From the NCBI GenBank assembly GCA_964515055.1, contig CAZEUG010000002.1, positions 1-64,000 on the forward strand: a DNA stretch of 64,000 nt, given 5' to 3'. A program made the translations under genes and the position numbers. Positions 1 to 7,771 of the stretch are shown here, piece by piece (the first letter of the stretch is position 1; each line of letters starts with the position of its first letter). The notes beneath the pieces are model-generated. The model was not told where the DNA came from and made no database searches. It saw nothing but the letters and a program-made list of their open reading frames with translations. The stretch comes from QAMX01 sp964515055 (GTDB lineage: Bacteria; Bacillota; Clostridia; Oscillospirales; QAMX01).

Positions 1-2
1 AG

Positions 3-533
3 CAGTGGTCGTCGGTCTTTATGGAACAGAGTGTCGGGCTGTCCAAGCTGAGCAGTGATCTGCTCGGCACTGCCTGCTTTGCCGGGATGCTCGGCGCCGG
101 GCGGCTGCTGTACGGGATGTTCGGTGCGCGGTGCCGGCTGGAGCGGATTCTGCCGTTTGCGTGTCTGACGGCTGCGGGGTGCTGTCTGGCTCTGGCGCTC
201 TGTCCGCTGCCCTGGGCGGCAGCTATGGCCTGTGGCTGGATGGGGCTGGCCACGAGTCTGATCTGGCCGGGCACATTTGTCCTGGCCGGTGCCCGCTTTC
301 CGGAGGCGGGCGCACGGCTGTTTGCGCTGCTGTCCTGCGCCGGGGATTTCGGCGGCGCCGTCGGCCCATGGCTGATCGGGATGCTCGCCGACCGCATGGC
401 TGGAAGCTCGACCGCCGGTTTTCGCATTTCCATGCGGATTGGCAGCGTTTTCGCGCTGATTGCCTGTCTCTGTTTTCTCCGAATGCGCCACAGCGAAAAA
501 AAACGGCTGGATTTCCGGGATTTTCAGGTGTGA
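3..533 (+). CDS. MFS transporter, C-terminal half (cut by window start)
   Basis: The reading frame is already open at the first bases, so the true start lies upstream; the internal Met at position 21 is probably not the start. The visible 176 residues contain about five hydrophobic helices separated by short basic loops, including a Gly-rich helix ending in GPWLIGMLADR. This resembles the second six-helix bundle of a major facilitator superfamily permease, where a Gly/Pro-rich segment followed by an acidic and basic residue is common. The protein ends with a charged cytoplasmic tail. The substrate cannot be told from this fragment. It stops about 110 bases before lexA and is separated from it by a strong promoter. 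Confidence 0.7.
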   Translation, partial: QWSSVFMEQSVGLSKLSSDLLGTACFAGMLGAGRLLYGMFGARCRLERILPFACLTAAGCCLALALCPLPWAAAMACGWMGLATSLIWPGTFVLAGARFPEAGARLFALLSCAGDFGGAVGPWLIGMLADRMAGSSTAGFRISMRIGSVFALIACLCFLRMRHSEKKRLDFRDFQV

Positions 534-537
534 ACCA

Positions 538-566
538 TTGTTTCCATTCTCGCTTTGTGGTATAAT
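538..566 (+). promoter_or_regulatory. Sigma-A promoter of lexA
   Basis: TTGTTT (538-543) and a perfect TATAAT (561-566) are separated by 17 bases, about 80 bases upstream of the lexA start. Transcription would begin near 573. Confidence 0.8.
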
Positions 567-589
567 GAAACAGAATGTACAGCTTTGTC

Positions 590-599
590 GAACCGGTTC
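590..599 (+). promoter_or_regulatory. Perfect palindrome in lexA leader, possible operator
   Basis: GAACCGGTTC is a perfect 10-base palindrome just downstream of the predicted lexA transcription start. Known Gram-positive LexA boxes have GAAC and GTTC half-sites with four bases between them; here the same half-sites have only two. It could be a variant autoregulatory operator or a chance palindrome. Confidence 0.35.
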
Positions 600-644
600 C
601 CGGCATCAGCCGGCCGGGGTTCACGATCTATTTGAGGTGAAATC

Positions 645-1229
645 ATGCAGCCGCTGAAAGGGAAAATCAAAGAAGTTTACGATTTTATCGAGTTGACGAT
701 CAACCGGGATGGGATTCCGCCGTCTGTCCGCGAAATCTGCAGGGGTGTACATCTGCAATCCCCCTCTTCGGTACACGGCTATCTGAACCGGCTGCAGGAG
801 CTTGGATATATCAGCAAAAATCCCGGGAAAATGCGCACACTGATGCTGACGTGCAACAAGGGCATCACGCGGGTTCCGGTCATCGGCCGTGTGACTGCCG
901 GACAGCCGATTCTGGCCTTTGAGGAAGTCACCGGTTATCTCTGCTACAATACGGATGCTCCGGGCGATTATTTTGCGCTGAACGTCACGGGGGATTCCAT
1001 GATCGAAGCAGGCATTCTGGACGGCGACATCGTCATTGTCCGCCGTCAGAACACCGCGCAGAACGGCGAAATCGTCATTGCCATGATCAACGGCGAAGCC
1101 ACCGTGAAGCGTTTGAAGCAGGATGGGCGACAAATCTGGCTCATGCCGGCCAACCCGGCCTATCAACCGATTGACGGAACGGATTGCACCATTTTGGGGC
1201 GCGTCTGTTCGCTGTCCCGCAGCTATTGA
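645..1229 (+). CDS. lexA: LexA repressor / autoprotease
   Basis: This 194-residue protein is the repressor of the SOS DNA-damage regulon. Residues 1-65 form the winged helix-turn-helix, with the likely recognition helix around SPSSVHGYLNRL (39-50). The C-terminal half is the S24 autoprotease: the Ala85-Gly86 cleavage bond lies in VTAGQP, the nucleophile is Ser118 in TGDSM and the general base is Lys155 in ATVKRL. All three cleavage elements are present, so RecA-stimulated self-cleavage should work. The length is slightly below the usual 200-210 residues. A GAGGTGA-type ribosome site precedes the ATG. It heads a run of genes extending to hisS. Confidence 0.95.
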   Translation: MQPLKGKIKEVYDFIELTINRDGIPPSVREICRGVHLQSPSSVHGYLNRLQELGYISKNPGKMRTLMLTCNKGITRVPVIGRVTAGQPILAFEEVTGYLCYNTDAPGDYFALNVTGDSMIEAGILDGDIVIVRRQNTAQNGEIVIAMINGEATVKRLKQDGRQIWLMPANPAYQPIDGTDCTILGRVCSLSRSY

Positions 1230-1278
1230 CGGCACTGCCGGACATTCGTCACGGAAAGCAAATCGTGAGGCTTTTGAT

Positions 1279-1683
1279 ATGAATCTTCATTTGACAAACA
1301 GACAGTTCCGCCTGCTGCTCGACCTCGTCTACACAGGCAACTGGGTCATCAATTCCATCCGCGGGGATGACCGAATCAGCGAATATGACGAGGTGGAGAG
1401 CGCCGTTTTCTCGAATTGCCGCACCTGCGGGCTCGATGCCCTGGTGGACGGTGCGGAGTCTGTCCCGTCGCTCCAGTATGTGGACGGCGGGATTCATGAG
1501 GCCATTTTAGACTATGAGGACATGGTTTTTTACGGCATTCTGGCGGAGGAGCTTGCGCGCCGTGATTTGAAGGATCGCGACGTTGACGGCACAGACAGCG
1601 ATCTGCTCGCCCGGAAAATTGACGCGTACATGGCTGAATTTCAGCAGAATGGCGTGGAAAACGTCGCGGTATCCGGGCTGTAG
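1279..1683 (+). CDS. Acidic conserved protein of unknown function
   Basis: This 134-residue protein starts at an ATG preceded by GTGAGG at 1264-1269; the frame is open further upstream but that part overlaps lexA and looks noncoding. It begins MNLHLTNRQFRLLLDLVY and is rich in Asp and Glu, with no signal peptide, membrane helix or metal motif, so it is probably a small cytoplasmic alpha-helical protein. I do not recognise a named domain. It sits 49 bases after lexA and 37 bases before the degenerate ATPase gene, so cotranscription with both is likely, but no function follows from that. Confidence 0.75.
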   Translation: MNLHLTNRQFRLLLDLVYTGNWVINSIRGDDRISEYDEVESAVFSNCRTCGLDALVDGAESVPSLQYVDGGIHEAILDYEDMVFYGILAEELARRDLKDRDVDGTDSDLLARKIDAYMAEFQQNGVENVAVSGL

Positions 1684-1720
1684 GAAGCCGTATTTTTTGA
1701 CCTGGTGGTGATCACGTTTG

Positions 1721-3949
1721 ATGGAAAACAGCTGCACGCCTGCGGATGGCTCTCCGGAGACCTCCGCTGACGCCTTATTTCTGGCTCGCGCCGTCCCGAT
1801 CATGCGGATTGGGCGGCTGATTACCCCGTTGATCTGGACTGCCGTCGCACTGACGCAGTTTTTATCGCGCAGCATTCCGACGGCCGTCTTCTGCCTTGCG
1901 GCTGCGCTGCTCGGTACCATCGCTGTTTTCTGGACGGAGCACGCGGCCGCCGCGCATCTTGGGATCGACCGCCGCACGCTGGCGGCGCTGGAATTCCGCG
2001 TATATTTCGGCTCCGGGCGGACAAACGGTCTGCATCTCCCCCCGCTGCTCCGGATCCTTCCGGCGGTGTTTGGCATCGGTGCGGCCATTCTGCTCCTTGT
2101 GTTCGGCGTCGGTCAACTGTTTACGGAGACGGACGGGCTGGCCGCCTGTCTCTGCGCATCGCTGGTTTCCGGCGTTTCCGTTGCCGCGCCGCTCGCTGCG
2201 GTACACGCGACAGAAGTACTGCGCCGCCGCGATATCACGATTGAGCAGTTTCTCTCTCTGCCGCAGCTGTCCCGCATTCGGACATTGCTGGCCGATCAGA
2301 CTGTTTTTTACGGTACAAAAAGTGCGGAGCTCCGCGCTTTCTTTGCGGACGGGATGCTTCGTCCGGTCACGGAGCTTGATTTTGAGGAACATCTGCCGCT
2401 GGTGCTCGGCTTTTGCCGCTGTGATGACGGTTCTCTGGCTGCGGCCTGCGGGCTACGTCAGAGCTTTTCGGATGCGCTGCTCCACGCCATGCGCAAAACG
2501 CCGATGGAGTACCGGTCGTATCTGACGCCGGTGCCCACAGTTTTCACCCCCTGGCACCGCGAAACCGGTGTGGTTTCCGCATCGCTCACCCTGCCGGACG
2601 GTTCCGCCCTCGCCTATCGCGCCGGAAAGCCGGAGGCAATTCTGCCCCAGGCGACCCGGATCATGGATCACGGGATGGCGCGTCCGATCAACGACACCGA
2701 CCGGAGCCGCATGGCCGCCGCGATGCATCGGGCGCACGAGCTCGGTCGGCAGGCCGTCGCGCTGGCCTCCTCATCCGATGGCCTGGTCTGGACGATGGTC
2801 GGGCTGCTGATTCTGCACATTGCACCGGATCCGGAAGCTGCTTCCGCCGTCCGGTCGCTGCGCCAGAGCGGCATTCAGGTCGTCTACGTCAGCCGGGAGG
2901 AAGAGACGTGTGCCTTTTTCCGTGCCTCGGAGCTTGGCATCACGAACGATATGAGCCGGGTGATTACCGGTTCGCGGATGGATCGGTTCCACCCGGAAAA
3001 TCTGGAACGGGTCGCCGGACGTGCCCGCGTTGCCGCCGATATGGACGATGCGCACCGTCAGGCCTTCTTCCCGCTGCTGACCCATCAGGGCGGCGTGATT
3101 GCCGCCGCATCGGATGACCCGGATGACCCGCTCTTTGACGGAGCCGATATTCGCTTTTCCTCCGGCTCCGGCCATTCCGGCTCGTCGGACGTCTCATCAC
3201 GCGGCTGTCGAATTGTGGACATTGCGGAGACCTGTCGGGTATGCCGCGCCGCCTGTGATGCAGCGACACGCGCCATGTACGCGATGCTGGCGGCTCCGCT
3301 GGCCGTTGCCATTTTTGTCTTTCTGGCCTCCTTTTCCGCATCGCTCCCACCGTTTTCTGTCCCGGCTGCCGTTCTGCTTTCCTGCCTGCTGCCGCTGCCC
3401 CTTGGCTTTCTGACGGCGCGGTACGGTGCGCCGCTGGCGGCACCTGCTTCACCGCTCGCGCTCACGCCGAACCGCATGGCGTTGGAATCGGCCGGGCGCA
3501 GGCTGTCCGGGCGCTTTTTCCCCGGATTCTGCCTCACGGTATCCGGATGCACCGCGCTGTATGCAGCAAGGCTGTATGCCCGTCTTTCGCCGGTCGCAAA
3601 TATTGGGGCGCTGGCGGCCTCCTCCGCCGCTTTTCTGACGCTTCTGACCGCATCGGTCGTCCTTCTGATGATTGCCTATCACTGGGGCAACACGCTGTTT
3701 TCGCTCTGGGAACGACGCCACCGGCCGATCTTCTGTCTGGCCGTTCTGGTTTGTGCGGCCGGGTATGCGCTGTCGCGCTGGGAGCCATTCAACACGCTGT
3801 TCGGTTTTTCATCCCTGTCGCTGCGCGTGCTGCCGCAGACCGTTTTGCCTGCGCTGGCGGCGGCGGTTGTTTATGAGCTTGGCCTGATCGTCGTCCGGCT
3901 GCTGAGGCATCCGACACAGGCCGCTTCGGGAGGTTTTTCTCTTGACTGA
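1721..3949 (+). CDS. Degenerate P-type ATPase-like membrane protein
   Basis: This roughly 742-residue membrane protein has the skeleton of a cation P-type ATPase with its catalytic motifs eroded. Counting from a TTG that directly precedes the chosen ATG, the phosphorylation motif DKTGT is replaced by DQTVF (Asp193). The nucleotide-site motif KGAPE survives only as AGKPEAIL (302-309), and the hinge motif TGDGVND is replaced by GGVIAAASDDPDD (458-470), followed by a recognisable GADIRFSSG. The loop between the second and third membrane helices is only about 40 residues, too short for an actuator domain, and no TGES is visible. About six helices follow residue 515. Ion pumping by the normal cycle is therefore unlikely; a sensor or scaffold role is my inference. 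Its stop overlaps the CYTH gene start by 8 bases. Confidence 0.75.
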   Translation: MENSCTPADGSPETSADALFLARAVPIMRIGRLITPLIWTAVALTQFLSRSIPTAVFCLAAALLGTIAVFWTEHAAAAHLGIDRRTLAALEFRVYFGSGRTNGLHLPPLLRILPAVFGIGAAILLLVFGVGQLFTETDGLAACLCASLVSGVSVAAPLAAVHATEVLRRRDITIEQFLSLPQLSRIRTLLADQTVFYGTKSAELRAFFADGMLRPVTELDFEEHLPLVLGFCRCDDGSLAAACGLRQSFSDALLHAMRKTPMEYRSYLTPVPTVFTPWHRETGVVSASLTLPDGSALAYRAGKPEAILPQATRIMDHGMARPINDTDRSRMAAAMHRAHELGRQAVALASSSDGLVWTMVGLLILHIAPDPEAASAVRSLRQSGIQVVYVSREEETCAFFRASELGITNDMSRVITGSRMDRFHPENLERVAGRARVAADMDDAHRQAFFPLLTHQGGVIAAASDDPDDPLFDGADIRFSSGSGHSGSSDVSSRGCRIVDIAETCRVCRAACDAATRAMYAMLAAPLAVAIFVFLASFSASLPPFSVPAAVLLSCLLPLPLGFLTARYGAPLAAPASPLALTPNRMALESAGRRLSGRFFPGFCLTVSGCTALYAARLYARLSPVANIGALAASSAAFLTLLTASVVLLMIAYHWGNTLFSLWERRHRPIFCLAVLVCAAGYALSRWEPFNTLFGFSSLSLRVLPQTVLPALAAAVVYELGLIVVRLLRHPTQAASGGFSLD

Positions 3950-4568
3950 AACTGAAATCAAGCTCTCCTGTGAGAGTCTGACCCGTTTACAGGGTGTATG
4001 GAACGATGTTCGTACCCGTTATCCTGTGCTTGCCCCTGCAAAAGATATCCGGATGCATTCTGTCTATTTTGACACGGCGGATGAGCGGCTGCATACAGCC
4101 GGCTGTGCCATCCGCTTCCGCGCCGAAAACGACAGCGGCTGCATCACGCTGAAGACCGGTGCGGCCGATTCCGCCGTCCCCGGTCTGCACGTCCGCGGGG
4201 AGTTCGAATGCCCTGCGCAATCGCTGGACGAGGGGCTTCCCCGCCTGATTGCACTGCTGCCACCGCCGCTTGCATCACTGTTGAGCGATGTTTCGGTGCA
4301 TTTGCAGCCGATTGCAGAGGTGAGCTTTTGCCGCAGTGAATTTCTCGCCGCCGTTTCCGGTGCGGAAATTGCATTTGCACTCGATCACGGCTGCTTCAAC
4401 CACTGTCCCTCCGCTGAATTCTTTGAGCTGGAGGCCGAGCTGAAGCAGGGCTCAGCGGATGCGCTGTCCGCCCTCTGCGCCGCCCTTGCGGAATCCTACG
4501 CGCTCTCCCCCGTTTCCGACTCCAAGCTGCACCGCGCACGGCTCCACCTTGCGTCGCTGCAAGCATAA
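3942..4568 (+). CDS. CYTH domain protein (inorganic triphosphatase-like)
   Basis: This 208-residue protein opens with TETEIKL, the ExExK signature of the CYTH superfamily, followed by the expected beta-strand pattern: YFDTADERL, AIRFRAEN and ITLKTG supply the acidic and basic residues lining the tunnel. The family binds triphosphorylated substrates with divalent metal and includes inorganic triphosphatases, thiamine triphosphatases and class IV adenylate cyclases. The length fits a stand-alone domain. The start is TTG at 3942, preceded by GGGAGG and overlapping the end of the upstream ATPase-like gene by 8 bases, which points to translational coupling. The substrate cannot be set from sequence; triphosphatase is the commonest role. 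Confidence 0.85.
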   Translation: MTETEIKLSCESLTRLQGVWNDVRTRYPVLAPAKDIRMHSVYFDTADERLHTAGCAIRFRAENDSGCITLKTGAADSAVPGLHVRGEFECPAQSLDEGLPRLIALLPPPLASLLSDVSVHLQPIAEVSFCRSEFLAAVSGAEIAFALDHGCFNHCPSAEFFELEAELKQGSADALSALCAALAESYALSPVSDSKLHRARLHLASLQA

Positions 4569-4594
4569 TCTTCCACCAGAAAGGACCTCACCGT

Positions 4595-5869
4595 ATGTCA
4601 CCTTCTCCCAAAATCAGCATTCCAAAAGGAACCAAAGACGTTTTGCCGTCCGCATCCCATGACTGGCAGTATCTCGAGCAGGTTCTGCGTCGCTGTGCGG
4701 CAGATTTTGGTTTTTCGGAAATCCGTTTTCCGGCCTTTGAGCACACCGAGCTGTTCCTGCGCGGTGTCGGCGATACCACGGATATCGTACAGAAAGAAAT
4801 GTACACCTTCACAGACAAGGGCGGTCGTTCCATCACGCTTCGCCCGGAGGGAACGGCATCGGTCGTTCGCAGTCTGATCGAAAACGGCCTGTATGCCGGG
4901 ACGCTGCCGCTGAAGGTCTTCTACATCGCGCCGAACTTCCGCTATGAAAAGCCGCAGGCCGGCCGTCTGCGGGAGCACCATCAATTTGGTGTCGAGATGT
5001 TCGGCGCACCCGGTGCCGACGCCGATGCAGAGGTTATTGCGCTCGCCGACACCTTCCTGCGCCGCCTGGGCATCGATTCTCTGACCGTTTCCATCAACTC
5101 CATTGGTTGTCCGGTCTGCCGGAAGGCGTATCACGATGCGCTGACGGCCTATTTCAGTGCCTATCGTGAGGAGCTCTGCCCACTCTGTCTGGATCGGCTG
5201 GAGCGGAACCCGCTCCGACTGCTGGACTGCAAGGAAGCGCATTGCCATGAGCTGGCCGCCGGAGCGCCCCGCACGATTGACTATCTCTGCGCCGACTGCG
5301 CCAACCATTTCAACACGCTGAAGCAGCGGCTGGAGCTGCTCGGAATCCCCTATCGCGTTGACCCGCGCATCGTCCGCGGGCTGGACTATTACACCCGCAC
5401 CGTCTTTGAGTTCGTTGCCGGGAACATCGGCGCACAGTCCACCGTCTGCGGCGGCGGCCGCTATGACCGGCTGGTGGAATCGCTCGGCGGGCCGTCGCTG
5501 CCCGGCCTCGGCTTTGGCTGCGGTCTGGAGCGGCTGCTCCTCGTCTTGCAGGAAAGCGGTGTCCAGCTGCCGGAGGCTCCCGGTCCGGATCTCTTCCTCG
5601 CCTCGGCCGACGCTTCGGCTGCGGAAAAGGCCGCACAGCTTGTTCTCGCGCTGCGCCGTCTCGGCATCGCCGTGGAGCACGACGTCACCGGCCGTTCCCT
5701 GAAGGCACAGCTCAAATATGCGGACAAGCTGCACACGCGCACACTCCTCATTCTGGGCGGCAATGAGCTGGAATCCGGCAGCGGGATGCTGAAGGATATG
5801 TCCACCGGCACCTCTGTCCCCGTCCCACTCACCGCAGAAGCCATTCTGGCATCGCTCGCTGCGCGATGA
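4595..5869 (+). CDS. hisS: Histidyl-tRNA synthetase
   Basis: This 424-residue class II aminoacyl-tRNA synthetase charges tRNA-His. Visible hallmarks are GTKDVLP near the N-terminus, the class II motif 2 region RPEGTASVVRS with FRYEKPQAGR, the histidine-specific motif RGLDYYTRTVFEF, GGGRYDRL and the class II motif 3 GFGCGLERL. An insertion domain carries paired cysteines (GCPVC, CPLC, CADC), common in Firmicute enzymes, and the last 90 residues form the anticodon-binding domain. The length is typical. It starts 26 bases after the CYTH gene behind AGAAAGGACC, and is the last gene of the lexA run. No T-box leader is visible in that short gap. Confidence 0.95.
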   Translation: MSPSPKISIPKGTKDVLPSASHDWQYLEQVLRRCAADFGFSEIRFPAFEHTELFLRGVGDTTDIVQKEMYTFTDKGGRSITLRPEGTASVVRSLIENGLYAGTLPLKVFYIAPNFRYEKPQAGRLREHHQFGVEMFGAPGADADAEVIALADTFLRRLGIDSLTVSINSIGCPVCRKAYHDALTAYFSAYREELCPLCLDRLERNPLRLLDCKEAHCHELAAGAPRTIDYLCADCANHFNTLKQRLELLGIPYRVDPRIVRGLDYYTRTVFEFVAGNIGAQSTVCGGGRYDRLVESLGGPSLPGLGFGCGLERLLLVLQESGVQLPEAPGPDLFLASADASAAEKAAQLVLALRRLGIAVEHDVTGRSLKAQLKYADKLHTRTLLILGGNELESGSGMLKDMSTGTSVPVPLTAEAILASLAAR

Positions 5870-5932
5870 ATCCGATTTCGCGGCTGTTTCGCCCATTCAT
5901 TTACAAAACCGCTACATATTTTTCACGTTGTG

Positions 5933-5941
5933 TGATATAAT
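5933..5941 (+). promoter_or_regulatory. Extended -10 promoter of the ABC operon
   Basis: TGATATAAT is a TGn extended -10 element with a perfect TATAAT at 5936-5941. No good -35 lies 17 bases upstream (TACATA at 5913). It would give a leader of about 110 bases before the ATPase gene at 6058. Confidence 0.6.
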
Positions 5942-5960
5942 GGACTTATCGTATCTTCAA

Positions 5961-6013
5961 CGGATTCTGCCGGGGTCATTCTGACTGGCTCATATCCGGT
6001 TTTTTCGAATCCG
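5961..6013 (+). promoter_or_regulatory. Possible attenuator in the ABC operon leader
   Basis: CGGATTC (5961-5967) can pair in two exclusive ways. Its first five bases match ATCCG at 5994-5998, which is followed by six T (6000-6005) and could terminate transcription, with GCC (5969-5971) and GGC (5987-5989) closing an inner hairpin. All seven bases also match GAATCCG at 6007-6013, which would disrupt the terminator. It matches no riboswitch class I know. Confidence 0.35.
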
Positions 6014-6057
6014 ATCACCCATGAAATCCTCAATAATAAGGAAGGAAGCAGACTTCT

Positions 6058-7011
6058 ATGATCGAGGTTACCAATCTGGTCAAGCACTACGGCGACAAGA
6101 AAGCCGTCGATGACATCTCCTTTTCCATCAACGAAGGGGAGCTCGTCGGATTTCTTGGCCCAAACGGCGCCGGAAAGTCCACCACAATGAACGTTCTGAC
6201 GGGATATCTTTCCGCCACGTCCGGCTCCGCGAAAATCAACGGCATCGACATTCTGGAAAATCCCATCGCCGCCAAACGGCACATCGGCTATCTCCCGGAG
6301 CAGCCGCCACTCTATATGGACATGGCGGTCTGTGAATATCTCGACTTCATCTGTGATCTCAAGGGCGTGAAGGAGCATCGGAAGGATCACATCTCCGCCA
6401 TCTGCGAGCTGGTCGGGGTGACCAACGTCTACAAGCGGATGATCCGCAACCTCTCCAAGGGGTACAAGCAGCGCGTCGGCCTTGCGCAGGCGCTGATCGG
6501 TGACCCGGAGGTTCTGATTCTCGACGAGCCGACGGTTGGTCTCGACCCGATTCAGATCATTGAAATCCGCAACGTGATCAAGGATCTCGGCAAAAAGCGG
6601 ACGGTCATTCTTTCCAGCCACATTCTTCCGGAGGTTCAGGCCATCTGCGAACGCGTCCTGGTGATCAACCACGGACACATCATCGCCAACGACACACCGG
6701 CCAATCTCTCCCTCTATGTCGATGTGGATCGCAAAATGCAGCTGCGCGCTGCCGGTCCGCAGGACAAGCTCCAGACCATCCTCTCCCGGATTCCCGAAAT
6801 GCACCGCGTGATCTATGAGGGTTCGCCGGAGAGCGGCGCCTGTGATTTCCTGTTGGAGCCGCAGGCACAGGTCGATATCCGCAAGCTCGTTTTCAATGCG
6901 CTGGCCTCGGCCGGATATCCGATTCTGATGTTTGCCCCGGTTTCCGCCTCGCTGGAGGACATTTTCATCAAGCTGACCGCCGAAAACGACGGGACACCCG
7001 CCACCAGATAG
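6058..7011 (+). CDS. ABC transporter ATPase (GldA-like)
   Basis: This 317-residue protein is the cytoplasmic nucleotide-binding subunit of an ABC-2 type transporter. The Walker A motif is GPNGAGKST near residue 35, the signature is LSKGYKQR, and Walker B with the catalytic Glu is VLILDEPTVGLDP followed by an H-loop in SSHILPE. About 90 C-terminal residues beyond the ATPase fold are typical of exporter and GldA-like subunits. It is first in a four-gene operon whose third gene resembles GldG, which is why I call it GldA-like. Start ATG at 6058 after AAGGAAGGAAG. The substrate is unknown. Confidence 0.9.
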   Translation: MIEVTNLVKHYGDKKAVDDISFSINEGELVGFLGPNGAGKSTTMNVLTGYLSATSGSAKINGIDILENPIAAKRHIGYLPEQPPLYMDMAVCEYLDFICDLKGVKEHRKDHISAICELVGVTNVYKRMIRNLSKGYKQRVGLAQALIGDPEVLILDEPTVGLDPIQIIEIRNVIKDLGKKRTVILSSHILPEVQAICERVLVINHGHIIANDTPANLSLYVDVDRKMQLRAAGPQDKLQTILSRIPEMHRVIYEGSPESGACDFLLEPQAQVDIRKLVFNALASAGYPILMFAPVSASLEDIFIKLTAENDGTPATR

Positions 7012-7048
7012 GTTGTCGGGGAAGCCTGAAAAGAAGGAAGGATTTGCT

Positions 7049-7753
7049 ATGTTTGCAGTATACAAACGTGATCTCCGCGCCTTTTACACGACACCGATCG
7101 GTTATGTGTTCAGCGGCGTGCTGATTCTGATTATGAACCTCTGTTTCTATTTTCTCAATGTTGAAACCAGCTCCTCCAACGTCAAGCCGATCTTCTATAT
7201 GTTGCTGATTGCGCTGGCCTTTCTGGCACCGATTCTGACGATGCGTCTGCTCAGCGAAGAGAAAAAGCTGAAAACCGATCAGCTGCTCTTCACCGCGCCG
7301 ATTCGCATGACGGATATCGTCCTCGGCAAGTATTTTGCCGCGCTCAGCGTGTTTGTGTTCTCCATGGTCGGCACATTCATGATTCCGCTCATTCTCTCGT
7401 TCTACAGCGTTGCAGAGCCCTGGTCGATTTTCGGCAACTATGTCGCGATCTTCTTTGCGGCCAGCGCCTTCATCGCCATCGGTCTGTTCATCTCCTCCCT
7501 GACGGAGAACCAGCTCGTCAGCGCGCTCATCTCCTGGGCGGTGCTGATCGGCCTGTGGCTCATCGATATGCTCGTTGCCAACATTGAAATCACGCTGGTG
7601 AAAACCATTGTCAGCTGGCTGTCCGTCTTCAGCCGGTACACGAGCTTTACCTATGGTTTGTTCGATCTCTCCGACATCGTTTACTACCTCAGCATCTCCG
7701 CGGTGTTCGTTTACCTGACGGTTCGGATGCTCGACAAAAAGCGTTACGCTTAA
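7049..7753 (+). CDS. ABC-2 type permease (GldF-like)
   Basis: This 234-residue membrane protein has six predicted helices and begins MFAVYKRDLRAFYTTPIGYVF, a start typical of ABC-2 permeases of the GldF/NosY kind in which an N-terminal amphipathic stretch precedes the first helix. The motif LLSEEKKLKTDQLLFTAPI after the second helix is characteristic of the family's cytoplasmic loop. The ATG at 7049 follows AAGGAAGGA; the frame is open a little further upstream but that part lacks a ribosome site. It lies 37 bases after the ATPase gene and forms the transmembrane channel with it. Confidence 0.9.
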   Translation: MFAVYKRDLRAFYTTPIGYVFSGVLILIMNLCFYFLNVETSSSNVKPIFYMLLIALAFLAPILTMRLLSEEKKLKTDQLLFTAPIRMTDIVLGKYFAALSVFVFSMVGTFMIPLILSFYSVAEPWSIFGNYVAIFFAASAFIAIGLFISSLTENQLVSALISWAVLIGLWLIDMLVANIEITLVKTIVSWLSVFSRYTSFTYGLFDLSDIVYYLSISAVFVYLTVRMLDKKRYA

Positions 7754-7771
7754 TGACAGGAGGATGGATGT

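Noticed and set aside
4598..5896. A 432-codon open frame on the - strand opposite hisS
   Set aside because: It is a shadow of the high GC third positions of hisS; the composition is odd, there is no ribosome site, and hisS is certain.
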